Part shown: piece by piece, positions 32,085 through 42,452 of the stretch
Numbering within the stretch: the first letter of the stretch is position 1
How the letters are laid out: the number at the start of each line of letters is the position of its first letter
Assembly (NCBI GenBank): GCA_950097015.1
Contig: CATNEN010000029.1
Location: 6,591,501 to 6,655,500, forward strand
DNA length: 64,000 bases
Source of the DNA: Macrostomum hystrix
Lineage: Eukaryota; Platyhelminthes; Macrostomidae
Direction of reading: 5' to 3'
The notes under the pieces: generated by a model
The model's database searches: none
Told to the model about the DNA's origin: nothing
What the model saw: only the letters and a program-made list of their open reading frames with translations
Translations under genes and position numbers: made by a program

Positions 32085-33025
32085 ATTGATTCTGTCCCTC
32101 ACTATGGAACATCATTCTTGATTCTGTCACTCTCTATTGAGCATCATTCTTGATTCTGTCACTCTCTATCGAGCATCATTCTTGATTCTGTCACTCTCTA
32201 TCGAGCATCATTCTTGATTCTGTCACTCTCTATGGAACATCATTATCGATTCTGTCACTCTCTATGGAACATCATTATCGATTCTGTCACTCTCTATGGA
32301 ACATCATTATCGATTCTGTCACTCTCTATGGAACATCATTATCGATTTTGTCACTCTCTATCGAGCATCATTATCGATTTTGTCACTCTCTATCGAGCAT
32401 CATTATCGATTTTGTCACTCTCTATCGAGCATCATTATCGATTTTGTCACTCTCTATCGAGCATCATTATCGATTTTGTCACTCTCTGTGGAATATCATT
32501 ATCGATTCTGTCACTCTCTATGGAACATCATTATCGATTTTGTCACTCTCTATCGAGCATCATTATTGATTCTGTCACTCTCTATGGAACATCATTATCG
32601 ATTCTGTCACTCTCTATCGAGCATCATTATCGATTTTGTCACTCTCTATCGAGCATCATTATCGATTTTGTCACTCTCTGTGGAATATCATTATCGATTC
32701 TGTCACTCTCTATGGAACATCATTATCGATTTTGTCACTCTCTATCGAGCATCATTATTGATTCTGTCACTCTCTATGGAACATCATTATCGATTCTGTC
32801 ACTCTCTATCGAGCATCATTATCGATTTTGTCACTCTCTATCGAGCATCATTATCGATTCTGTCACTCTCTGTGGAACATCATTATTGATTCTGTCACTC
32901 TCTGTGGAACATCATTATCGATTCTGTCACTCTCTGTGGAACATCATTATTGATTCTGTCACTCTCTATGGAACATCATTATCGATTTTGTCACTCTCTA
33001 TCGAGCATCATTATCGATTCTGTCA
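32085..33025 (+). repeat. 32-bp minisatellite, about 29 units
   Basis: Units contain CTGTCACTCTCTATGGAACA plus TCATTATCGATT. GGAACA/CGAGCA and TTCTG/TTTTG variants alternate in blocks. The block 32460-32570 recurs at about 32660-32770. Three overlapping ORFs are artefacts. Confidence 0.96.
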
Positions 33026-33721
33026 CATTAGCCTCCCATTCGGTCTCTCACTCACCCACAACAGTCATCCATGGCCAGCGGTTGTCTCCGACATAGTCAG
33101 CTAACTGCAGTCGGCAAGTTGCATCGGTTCTGTCGGCGTCACCGATTTATGAGCCTCCTTTGTCGCCGGTGTTCTTGTCGACATCAACAGCTTGATGACT
33201 ATCGTTTGTCGGCTCATCGACTTTGAGTCCGCAGTTTCCTGACTCGGGTCCGTGTTGGCAGCATTGTCCGCTATTGCATTTTTCTTTAAAGTCTTTCATT
33301 TTTTCAAGCGTTTAAAAGACAATTTTCCTGGGTTTTAAACTTGTTTTTTGTAAGGAATAGCTTTGCTATAAAGTATGAAAAATGAAGTAAATTTACAACC
33401 CAGGCATTCTTAACGCAGCAGAAAAGCAATTCTCGCAATTAGCGGTGTCGTTGTCGTTAGGGAAAGTACCACCGGTGCCCTACCCATTCATTCATCAATA
33501 ATTGAGCTTCATTTTATCTTGCTATTGCATTTTTCCATGAAAATCTGCATTTAGTAAATTTTCCAAGAAACGAAGTTTCCCGTCCTTCTTCTTCGAGTGG
33601 TCCTTGGTTCGTATCTTATCCTTGGTACTTGGACACTTGGTACTTGGTACTTATCCATTTTAAATTAAAGCAATTAACTGAAGCTCAGTTCTAGTTTCTT
33701 ACTAATATGACACTAAGTCAG
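33026..33721. other. Intergenic; possible minus-strand C-terminal exon
   Basis: On the minus strand about 33275-33150 is open and ends in TAA, with polar residues and coding-like composition (TNDSHQAVDVDKNTGD). No family was recognised and no upstream exon found. The rest shows nothing. Confidence 0.25.
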
Positions 33722-33812
33722 GTCGAGTCGAGTCGGCTTGGGTCGGGAATCGAACCCCCGACCTTCAAATCGTGAGTCCGAGGCTCTAACCACTAGACAA
33801 CAACAACTGCAG
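33722..33812 (-). mobile_element. SINE A tRNA-like head, minus strand
   Basis: A-box GTCTAGTGGTTAGAGCC and B-box GGGGGTTCGATTCCCGA, with a five-pair T-stem. There is no plausible anticodon stem and no SINE body follows. It is a head-only fragment rather than a tRNA gene. Confidence 0.65.
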
Positions 33813-34101
33813 CCATTTTTTTACTGTTAAAAGCGCCAAATTATACACGAAAACACTAACAATTATGCGATAAAACATTATATACATACTTTGAAGCATG
33901 TGCCTTTGTTTCATTGTTGGAAAAGAGCAATTTTCAAATCCTAGGCCATATAAACTGTAATGCACTTCAATATATGGGTAGAATACACAGTATTTCTAGC
34001 ATATTTTCTACTGGAAGAACACTGCCTTAAAAATAAACATTCCTGGATCGTGAGTACAAAGACCTACTGCCAGTGGTCCCTGAATTAGCATCGAGTTGTC
34101 C

Positions 34102-36012
34102 TCAGAGCTCGCACTCCAGTTCCATCCGCTTCAGCAGGGCGATGCATCGCCGCAGGGTGGGGGGATCCCGGCTCCAGCTGCCAGTCAGGTGCAGCTCCTC
34201 CGGCTCCGGATCCTCGGCCAGCCGAAGCAGCCACTCGGCCTCGCTGACGGGTCGCCGAGCTCCTGGCGGCAGCAGCTGAATGCTGAGCGCCCGCCACAAG
34301 CAGGTGAAGTTGCACATGTACAGGCCGTGCTGACTGGACAGGCAGGTTGGGAAATGCCGCCTCGCCACCTCCGGCAGGTAGTTGAAGCTCGGCGCGCGCC
34401 TGAACTGGAAGCAGAACCGGCCAGAGATGGCAGCGGGGAAAGCGGCGGCGGCCTCCGACAGTCCGCGCGGATCGGAGCCGGCGCCGGCTGCAGCCGAGTC
34501 AGCCGCCGCGGCGTCTAAGCCTCGTCGAAGATCGATCGGCGACGCCGGGTTCGCCTCCAGTGCCAGACGGGCCGTGCCAGTGTCGCCGCAGCGCAGGTGA
34601 AGCATCGCCGTCAGGCAGATCGCCGGCAGTCGGCAGGTGGTTGCCAGCTGCTCTAGTTGGCGCAGCAGGCCGGCACGGTCGGACAAGCCGCCGACAATGC
34701 CGCCGCCTCCGCCGCTTCCAACACCGGAGCCTCTGTCGTCCAGCAGCTCCAGGAATAGGTGCAGGAAGCTGTACCAGCTGGGCGGAAAGTTCGGCCGCAG
34801 GCGCAGCTGCCGCAGATTCCTGGGCGCTGGCAGCAGGGCGAAGGGCTGGAACAGCAGCTGGCCGTCGGGATCCGGCAGCGGCCGGACGGTGGTGGAGGCG
34901 AGCTGCCACAGACGGGCTAAATTGGTTCGCAGCTCGTGCAGGCCAGCAACCGCCCGAGACTTCGCTAGCAGCGAGTCGGCATCCGGGCCTTCGAAGGGCA
35001 GCCACCACCAGTCATTGCTGCTTGCCTCCGGACTCGACGCGGCGTCTGTCGCAGCAACAATGACGCCAGCAGGCGCAAAGATCTCCGGCAGGCTAACATT
35101 GGGCCGAGGATCGCGAGCCAAAAGGTCGTCCAGCAGCCGCAGAGCTTCCTTAACGCGCTGAACCAGCCGCTCCTCCTCCGGCCAGTTGTCGCCGATGCTG
35201 GCGAATCCGCCTTTGTCAGCCAGAAGGTGCAGCAGCAGCGATTTGGCGTGCCGCGGTCCCAAGCCGGGCAGCAGGCGTCGGCAGGCTAGCTTCAGCAGGA
35301 TGAACAGGCGACCCTCTGCCGTGTTGAGGGAGCGCATGACGGCCCGCTCGGCCAAGCTGCAGTCAGGCCTCAGCCGGCCGTCCGCCCAGCGGACCATCAG
35401 CAGCGGCGGAGGTGGCGGTGGCGGCTTCCGGGCTTGCGGCGCCTTTCCGGCGCGGCCAATTTCGCAACGAAATTTGGCTCCACCGTCTCCGCACGGGCAG
35501 CAGCAGCGGTAGGCGATCCACTCGCGCTGTGCCGGCCGCGATAGGGTGGCAGGCTGTTCCTTTGTCTCCGGCGTCGGCTCTGACGGAGGCGGTGTCAGCG
35601 GAGTCTGCTGCGCTGTCGCAGCCGCACGACCATTCTGACGGCGGTCCCGGCCTCCGGCGCAGGCACAGATTCCCTCCGGATGCATCAGCGCCATCTGCCG
35701 CCGCTCGCCATTCTTTTTGTTGACGTCCTCGTCGATGTCATCTCGCCGATTGTCGGGCAGCAGGATCCAGTTGATATCGGTGCCGGGTCCCGGTCTCCCG
35801 CTGGCCTGCACGACGTTGGCGCCCCAGCCCTCGGCCAGGCTGCCAACCAGCAGTCGCTCGTCTTGCATAACGTCGCCGCCGAGCTCTTCCAGGCAGTCGG
35901 CGAGGCCGCAGAGTCTGCGTATCCGCTCTGAACTGAAGCCGGCCAGAGACAAAAGTCTGTTGAGCCGACGGCTGACTTGCCTCTCTGCCTGCTCCACCGT
36001 GCTGCGGGACAT
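34102..36012 (-). CDS. Mab-21 / cGAS-like nucleotidyltransferase-fold protein
   Basis: A 636-residue single-exon ORF. Near the N-terminus VGSLAEGWGANVV (about 57-69) followed by GTDINWILLP matches the nucleotidyltransferase core of Mab-21/cGAS proteins: a GS motif, then an acidic strand. Later SLAERAVMRSLNTAEGRLF and ILLKLACRRLLPG match the start of the helical Mab-21 C-lobe. A helix with LLDDLLARDPRPNVSLPEIF and the PNFPPSWYSFLHLFLELLDD segment fit the rest of that lobe. The acidic strand reads D-I-N, where active cGAS-like enzymes carry two acidic residues, so catalysis is doubtful. A Gly/Asp-rich insert and a Cys cluster (RCCCPC) lie between the lobes. The family includes developmental Mab-21 proteins and nucleic-acid sensors; I cannot say which applies. 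Confidence 0.6.
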   Translation of the reverse strand: MSRSTVEQAERQVSRRLNRLLSLAGFSSERIRRLCGLADCLEELGGDVMQDERLLVGSLAEGWGANVVQASGRPGPGTDINWILLPDNRRDDIDEDVNKKNGERRQMALMHPEGICACAGGRDRRQNGRAAATAQQTPLTPPPSEPTPETKEQPATLSRPAQREWIAYRCCCPCGDGGAKFRCEIGRAGKAPQARKPPPPPPPLLMVRWADGRLRPDCSLAERAVMRSLNTAEGRLFILLKLACRRLLPGLGPRHAKSLLLHLLADKGGFASIGDNWPEEERLVQRVKEALRLLDDLLARDPRPNVSLPEIFAPAGVIVAATDAASSPEASSNDWWWLPFEGPDADSLLAKSRAVAGLHELRTNLARLWQLASTTVRPLPDPDGQLLFQPFALLPAPRNLRQLRLRPNFPPSWYSFLHLFLELLDDRGSGVGSGGGGGIVGGLSDRAGLLRQLEQLATTCRLPAICLTAMLHLRCGDTGTARLALEANPASPIDLRRGLDAAAADSAAAGAGSDPRGLSEAAAAFPAAISGRFCFQFRRAPSFNYLPEVARRHFPTCLSSQHGLYMCNFTCLWRALSIQLLPPGARRPVSEAEWLLRLAEDPEPEELHLTGSWSRDPPTLRRCIALLKRMELECEL

Positions 36013-36089
36013 TTTGGGATGAATGAACTGCTGTACTCACTTCCCACCTGCCTCTCCCCTTCCGATTTCCCCAGGGATCAAGGCGGGCC

Positions 36090-38714
36090 TCACGCGCAGA
36101 GCCGGTCGCACAGCCACAGGGTGTTCTGGCAGGGCACCAGCAGGCAGCTGAGCCGCATGGCCTGTCCCGAGCCGGCGGAAATTCTCATCAGCGACCGGAT
36201 CAGCGGATCAGCCGCGGCCGCCGCCTTCACCTTCGCCGCCGGAAGGCGGTCGCGCGGCCGCTCGGCGTCGTACTGGACTACGGAAATTCGTGGCGTGGAC
36301 ATTGTCGCCGCTTCGAATTTTCTGCTGACCCGAATTCCGCAGACATCGTGCACGGACAGCCGGCCTTCGCCGAACGATTTTGAGCTTCCAGTTTCGCTAT
36401 CAGCGACGCCCATGGAGCTCCTTGGTTTGCTCAGCCTCAGCCTTCGGTCAGCTGACCGTTTTGAGTCACGTCTGCTTTCGCTTCGACTTTTACTAGCTCT
36501 CTCGCCGGCCTTTCCTGTCGTTCTGCTTCTCCCGTGGCTGATTTCCCGCTTCGCTTCCGCTTCGAGAGTCCAGCTCGGGGGGCCAGGCAGCCTCGGTCTC
36601 GCTAACCAGAGCCAGCAGGGCCCCGCTGCCGCGGCACTGCTCGATTCCGCGCACCAGATCCCGCTCACTTCCGGCTAGATCCGTCGGCCGGAAATGGACG
36701 CACGCCGCCGGCTGCCAGACGCCGCCGCCGCGATCCGCACCGCGGCTGATTCGCAGGCTCAGCTGATCGAACTGGTCTGTTGAGCCGTGCACGAACAGCT
36801 CGCCAGTTTGAGCTTCTGCCAGTTTTCTTGGTTCCTTTTCTTCTTCTTCTTCTTTATCTTCGACGGTAGTTTCGACTTCAGTTTCCTCAGCTGAACGGCA
36901 GTGATAGGCCAAGCAGGCGAAGGTGGCCACCAGATGAAGCGCTGCCAGTCGCTGCCGTCTCAGCCGACGGTGCGGCCGCGTCCGCTGCTGCTGCTGCTGC
37001 TGTTCCAGCTGCTTTTGCTGAGCCTCCTTAACTTCAGTTGCCGATCTAAATAAAAATGTATGTATATTCTTTATAGAGCCGAAATCAGCAAGCTTATAAA
37101 AAATTCGTGCGCCAAAAAGAGAAACCAAACTAGATGACAGTTGTCCAGATTGAAAGGGGAGAGAGATGAGACAATGGAGAAATCAGACAATGGAGAGATG
37201 AGACAAAGGAGAGATGAGACAATGGAGAGATGAGACAATGGAGAGATGAGACAATGGAGAGATGAGACAATGGAGAGATGAGACAATGGAGAGATGAGAC
37301 AAAGGATAGATGAGACAATCGAGAGATGAGACAATGGAGAAATGAGACAATGGAGAGATGAGACAATGGAGAGTTGAGACAAGGGAGAGATGAAACAGGG
37401 GAGAGATGAGACAAAGGAGAGATGAGACAAAGGAGAGATGAGACAATGGAGAGATGGGACAATGGAGAGTTGAGACAAGGGAGAGATGAAACAGGGGAGA
37501 GATGAGACAAAGGATGGATGTGACAGTAGAGAGTAAGTGATGGAAGGGGCCAAGGGGCGTGATTCATGCACTCGTACTTAATAGGTCGTATCTGGCCCAT
37601 GTGCCAGAGGTTGCCGACCTACGTTTTAAAAGACTTACGAGATCAAAGGGTCACAAGTTCGATTTTCTCAATAATCGGTGCAATTCTTCTTAACCTACAG
37701 CTTGCCTGAGAAGTTCCACAATAGATTTAAGTTTGCTTTTTAACGTATAAAAACTATTATAATCTATGAGTAGTATTCATGGTATCTCAGTGGGGTGAGT
37801 CGCAGAGCGGTCTAACGCGGTTGCCTATTGCACAAAGGTCACTGAGCTCGATTCTGCGGCGAGGCCACATTCATTTGGGGCGCAGTCGCGGAGAGAAGGC
37901 TTGGGGGCTTGTCGTGCAATTTACGCCCTTGAGGGCCAACCTCCAAGGCACAGTTAGAGTGTACACTGCCTGAAAATGAGAAAGCCAGGGCAGATGTACA
38001 CACCTGTGTGAGTGTATGCCTGCGTACGGTATTGTGTGCGTGTGTGCTCAGGAGTTAGCGAAATATGCAGAATCGCCTTCTCGCTGGCTACAGGTGTAGT
38101 GTCACCAAATTACGCGCTCGTATTTGCCATTGTCCACAGCCCTCCTGCAATTATTATTCACGGTATCCCAATGTCCGATCGCCAACGCACAGAGCTGACG
38201 GGTCCTCGTTCAACTGCCAGCCGCTGAGCAGCAGGTCGGCCGGGCAGCGCAGTTGAATCTGACGACTGTCTTCGCCGCTCAGGCAGGCGGCAGCCATGCG
38301 GCACAGGTCGAACAGAAGCAGGTGGCCCGGCTGGCTGACGCTCGTCAGTGCCTCGGCTGCCCGCCTGCTGGACAGTCGTACCCTCACCGGATGGTACGGG
38401 GAGCGCCACCAGACACCGCCGGTGTCACCGTCCAGCTGCTCAGCGTTGTCTAGGCTAACGTCGACTTCTTCGGCTGGCGCGAAGGTCAGTTCCAGCTGCT
38501 CGGTGGATGCGGCACCGCTAGCCCAATCGTAGGCGACGATGGCCGTCGACCATGGATTGACAACGCCGCGGCCGCCGCCTCCGCTACTGCTGACACTGAA
38601 TCCGCATCGTTTGAGTTGATCTCGAATGACACCATCGTGTTGAACCAGGCAGGCCGACCACAATGCCAGCGAGCAGTTGGCAGTGGCATTCTCTTCTGAT
38701 TCTTCGTTCGGCAT
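36090..38714 (-). CDS. Unrecognised two-exon protein, about 484 residues, frame break in a G/C run
   Basis: Not recognised. Exon 1 is 38714-38215 and exon 2 is 37045-36090. The proposed donor (GCA|GTTGAA) and acceptor (TTTTATTTAG) keep the frame. A weaker alternative donor lies at ATACC|GTGAAT. Exon 1 encodes a neutral, possibly globular domain including WWRSPYHPVRVRLSSRRA. Exon 2 begins with a Gln run from CAG codons, then an Arg-rich segment, an acidic run (EDKEEEEEKEP) and another conserved-looking part with GIEQCRGSGALLALV. Here the frame closes at 36493, while a second frame stays open to 36090 and ends FEAATMSTPRISVVQYDAER and beyond. A run of six G at 36577-36582 (+ strand) is the likely place of a one-base error or mutation. 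Low-complexity Ser/Arg sequence follows the break. The gene ends 77 bp before the Mab-21-like start on the same strand. Confidence 0.5.
37081..37623. mobile_element. Decayed hAT MITE, same family as 1717-2395, in an intron
   Basis: The left end GCAAGCTTATAAAAAATTC, GCCAAAAAGAGAAACC and GATGACAGT align with the left end of the 1725 element. The right end GGCCAAGGGGCGTGATTC, TCGTATCTGGCCCATG and GAGGTTGCCGACC align with its right end. Terminal bases and target duplication are no longer intact. It sits in the intron of the unrecognised minus-strand gene. Confidence 0.75.
37157..37535 (+). repeat. Minisatellite inside the second hAT element
   Basis: Units of GAGATGAGACAATGGA, with CAAAGGA, GAAACAGGG and GTTGAGACAAGG variants. 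Same family as the array inside the hAT element at 1806-2298. Confidence 0.94.
37795..38140 (+). mobile_element. SINE B, most complete copy, in an intron
   Basis: Head GTCGCAGAGCGGTCTAACGC and GAGCTCGATTCTGCGGCGAG. Body CACATTCATTTGGGGCGCAG, GGGGGCTTGTCGTGCAATTT, GCCCTTGAGGGCCAACCTCC, GGGCAGATGTACACACCTGT, GTGTGTGCTCAGGAGTTAGC and CAGAATCGCCTTCTCGCTGG. About 340 bp long and in the reverse orientation to the host gene. Confidence 0.85.
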
Positions 38715-38984
38715 GCTTGTTTTAGTAGTGTGTGCTTTCAGAAACTATTACTCACAATGTCGGCTGCCTGTCGCTGCCGTACTGCCTTAAAACATTCTCT
38801 CACGCATTGAGGTATATAATATTTTCACACGATGGTTTTTTGTTCACACGCCCTCAGATTTAGGGCGGGTCCACTTGGACTAACAATGAAAATCCTATTT
38901 CCGCGAACAGCGATGGGACTTCGAAGATTCCACAATGACGCTTTTACCAAATCTTTTACGAACTCATTGCCTTCTTCACGATAG

Positions 38985-39410
38985 CTCCCAAACCGAATGA
39001 CGGGTTTTTTGTGGAAGTCCTCTATATGGATCCAACTTTTCTGCCCTTTACTATCAGCTGACTTTCAAAGCCGTCCGATGTCAGCATCAGTCGTGATATT
39101 CAGAGATTCTTGTCGAAGGCCCTGATGAGAATGACAACTAACATTGCTGTGTATTGACGTCTATGGCGAATCCATATTGGTTCAATAATTAAAATAACTT
39201 GCTATGTAATCAGTACGATATAATCAATCATTAATAGCCGACGTGGACCAAAAAATCACGACGACGATGATTTTTTCTGATTCCGGAAGTTGTTGAATCG
39301 GATAGAGCGGAATATTTTAGCCCAAATTCTGGAATTTTCATGGCGACTGGTTGAATATTTTCGGAGATGCAGAAAAAACGAAAAAATGTGAGCATTTCAA
39401 ATACGATTCT
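38985..39410 (+). mobile_element. Dispersed repeat family C copy (with insertion)
   Basis: ATAGCTCCCAAACCGAATGA and CTGCCCTTTACTATCAGCTG mark the left part. CTGATTCCGGAAGTTGTTGA, ATCGGATAGAGCGGAATATT and TTTTCATGGCGACTGGTTGA mark the right part. About 150 bp more spacing than in the 12478 copy suggests an insertion. Confidence 0.65.
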
Positions 39411-39654
39411 ACTATGAAGACTACAAGAAACTGCCAGAAGAAGCCATTTCTGGAATGTCATCATCACAGATTGACATTCTCCTTCAACAGCAAACTGAGG
39501 AGCGGTTTGTGGAAAAGTAAATGGGCGAGCGTCAGGTGGAGCAACCATCAAATGGAGATGGCTAGTTGACCTGGATGGCATGTTCGACTGCGTGCCCAGC
39601 GTTGAAAAAGCTTATGGAAAATGGACTTCAACGACCTAGAAGGCAGTGTCGCGA

Positions 39655-40085
39655 GTAACAATACCAGACGACAGACGGATCAGTACGTCAAAAGGCTGTT
39701 GGCCTTCATGGAATCGAATCCGTCCTTAAAAATTGATCTGCTAAGTCAACCGTGTGCTGCGAGTGTTCTTCGGCACGGCTCGTAAGCCTGACGGCGGATT
39801 TTATTTACCAGCGTCGCTAATCTGCATTCGTGCGGCCATCTACCGCTACTTGATGCGGGTCAGGCAAGCGAAACATTGAGGGCGATGCCTTCTATGCTGC
39901 GAACGCCACTCTGAAGGCTATGGCTCGGAAGTTTATTTCCGAGGGCGGCCACGCGAAGCATTTTCAAGCTATTGAACTCATATGCCAGCGTCAATGCCAG
40001 CAGAGCGCGCTGTGGCTAACAGCGGCAACCATGCCGAGCCACGACATGTCACCTGGAAACTCAACTTTCATGGAAACGTGAGTTG
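39655..40085 (+). pseudogene. Crypton/DUF3504-like tyrosine-recombinase remnant
   Basis: Three frame-shifted pieces match the conserved core of the DUF3504 (ZMYM/QRICH1/Crypton) family. The first is NNTRRQTDQYVKRLLAFMES (39657-39716). The second, in another frame, is ARKPDGGFYLPASLICIRAA followed by IYRYL (about 39778-39852). The third is DAFYAANATLKAMARKFISE (about 39884-39943). In the family RKxDGxxYxPxSLxxIRAxIxR is the hallmark. Stops and shifts make it non-functional. It faces the fragment at 40238-40974. Confidence 0.65.
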
Positions 40086-40237
40086 GTGCACCTTTAATTT
40101 GCCAAAATGACGGTACGTTTTTACATCTACTTTAAAATGGACAATACTGCGAAAGTGACGCAGGCTTTCGTTAAATTGCTACTTAAAACATATACACACT
40201 GACAAACCATGTTAAAGTTTTACCATAGACATAGGCG

Positions 40238-40974
40238 TTATCTGCACGCTTGAGCGTTGTACAATGAATAGTACACCAAATCGCCTCGCTCGATAATTGA
40301 AAACTGTTTTACTCGGCCGCCTGCCTTGACGAATAGTCCTGCTGTGATTCGCAACATCGTATTAGCTCTAGCAAACGCTGCATCAGCAATGATAAATTCC
40401 AACCTCTTAGGCGGAGCATCTGACGAAACAACCCTGCCCGCAGACAAACAAGAGACGACGGTGAAAAATAGTCACCATCTTTGCGCCTCACGAACGCATA
40501 AAAGACTCGCAACGCAACTGCAGCTTCGTCAATGGTGCACTTACTTAGATCGAAGTGCTCCATGCCCTTGTCTTCCGAAACGGATGTAAACAAACTAAGA
40601 GCCCAAGTCTCTTGCTTCAAGGCAGAACGAGGCAAGTTCTCCAGTTCAATGTTGTCCAGTTGGCCAACGAGCGCATCGATTTGCGCTTCGTCCACAATTT
40701 GCGGGAGTGCATCCACATCAACCATCTCTAAATCGGGCAGATTTTCTTGCATCAATCGCTCCATTTCATTATCGCGATCCATTCTTACTCGGATTTCATT
40801 CGTAGTCAAACCGACGACATCACCTTGAGATAAATGAAGAAGGCCAATCGGGTACGTGGCTTCGGATTCCATCTCGCTTTCCAATTTCTCTGCTGCGTAA
40901 AGCTTCTCTATTGCACTCTTTAACAGCACCTTTTCGATCGCGCGACTGTATTGATAAATTTTTACCATAGACAT
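40238..40974 (-). pseudogene. Crypton/DUF3504-like recombinase, second remnant
   Basis: The minus-strand frame from ATG 40974 is open for 221 codons and contains RRKDGDYFSPSSLVCLRAGL, the DUF3504 hallmark, after an acidic N-terminal region. Around 40400 the conserved continuation switches frame to IIADAAFARANTMLRITAGL, ending VYYSLYNAQACR at 40238. One frameshift therefore separates two otherwise open parts. Such genes derive from Crypton tyrosine-recombinase transposons or from domesticated relatives. It is clearly diverged from the copy at 39655, so the pair is not a recent duplication. A host gene with a sequencing error is the main alternative. Confidence 0.6.
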
Positions 40975-41741
40975 TCTGACCGGTCATTAATCGTGTTCAT
41001 TAGTCCACTGATTTTTCAATATATTCTATATAAAGTATGATTTTCAAATGAATTCACTCTATTTTTATTTTCAATTGACGCTTTTCAAATTATAATCAAA
41101 CCTGTCGGAGGATGGTGATAAATGTGAGAAATTTGATTTTGAATCACTCTGCTATATTTCAGAGTATATTGCAGAGCAAAAATATTGCATATTTTTTAGC
41201 CTTAGGCTTGTGCTACTAGCTTTCTGTTGAGATGTACTTCATCACTTATAAAAATAATGCTTATTCTACTCATAGTAGTGTGAATCATGTTTCAATAGTC
41301 TAATATAATATATTCGGGATTCGAAATTATCAGGAAATAAAATGGATAGTTAAACTGGAAGTTCTTCTGAAATGTAGCAAAGTTTATGAAATCATCGAAT
41401 GCAATAACAGCTGCAGTTGCTAATAAGCATAAGTAGTGCATACTAACAGGCAGTTGGTGACAGGAAGTTTCTAGCATAATACACATCCCATCCGATACCT
41501 ATACAGGGTTCAGGTATCCTAAATTACTTGCAGTTTAACAGCTGTTCGCCCTCTTGGTGACAACTTGCCTGTGCATCAGCTGCTGTTTTCTGTTGTTTAT
41601 CCTGTCACTGCGCCTCACTGAGGGCCACACGCAGAAAATGACCGATAAAACACATTTTAGATACTTCCTTATTTCTAAATCCATATATTTAAATTATTCT
41701 TAGCATCAACTGTCAGACAATTCCAACTGTAACACAACCTG
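40975..41741. other. Intergenic, no gene seen
   Basis: AT-rich, no supported feature. Confidence 0.45.
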
Positions 41742-42452
41742 AACTGTCACTCATTCCTCACACTGAACTGTCACTCATTCCTCACACTGAACTGTCACTC
41801 ATTCCTCACTCTGAAATGTCACTCATTCCTGACACTGAACTGTCACTCATTCCTCACTCTGAACAGTCACTCATTCCTCACTCTGAACAGTCACTCATCC
41901 CTCACTCTGAACTGTCACTCATTCCTCACTCTGAACAGTCACTCATTCCTCACTCTGAACAGTCACTCATCCCTCACTCTGAACTGTCACTCATCCCTCA
42001 CTCTGAACTGTCACTCATTCCTCACTCTGAACAGTCACTCATTCCTCACTCTGAACAGTTACTCATCCCTCACTCTGAACAGTCACTCATTCCTCACTCT
42101 GAACTGTCACTCATTCCTCACTCTGAACAGTTACTCATCCCTCACTCTGAACAGTCACTCATTCCTCACACTGAACTGTCACTCATTCCTCACACTGAAC
42201 TGTCACTCATTCCTCACTCTGAACAGTCACTCATTTCCTCACACTGAACTGTCACTCATCCCTCACTCTGAACAGTCACTCATCCCTCACTCTGAACAGT
42301 CACTCCTTCCCTCACTCTGAACTGTCACTCATCCCTCACTCTGAACTGTCACTCATTTCCTCACTCTGAACAGTCACTCCTTCCCTCACTCTGAACAGTC
42401 ACTCATCCCTCACTCTGAACAGTCACTCATCCCTCACTCTGAACTGTTCCTA
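41742..42452 (+). repeat. 24-bp minisatellite, about 29 units
   Basis: Units contain CTGTCACTCATTCCTCACTC plus TGAA, with CTG/CAG and ATTCC/ATCCC variants in blocks. The half-unit CTGTCACTC is shared with the arrays at 15111, 16949 (reverse complement) and 32085. Confidence 0.96.

Noticed and set aside
32214-33104. 296-codon ORF and overlapping frames
   Set aside because: Created by 32-bp repeats reading through three frames; no protein-like conservation.
33722-33812. tRNA gene
   Set aside because: A and B boxes and a T-stem are present, but anticodon and acceptor stems do not form. Related heads elsewhere carry SINE bodies, so it is a SINE fragment. The same applies to the heads at 12765, 21790, 21955 and 37795.
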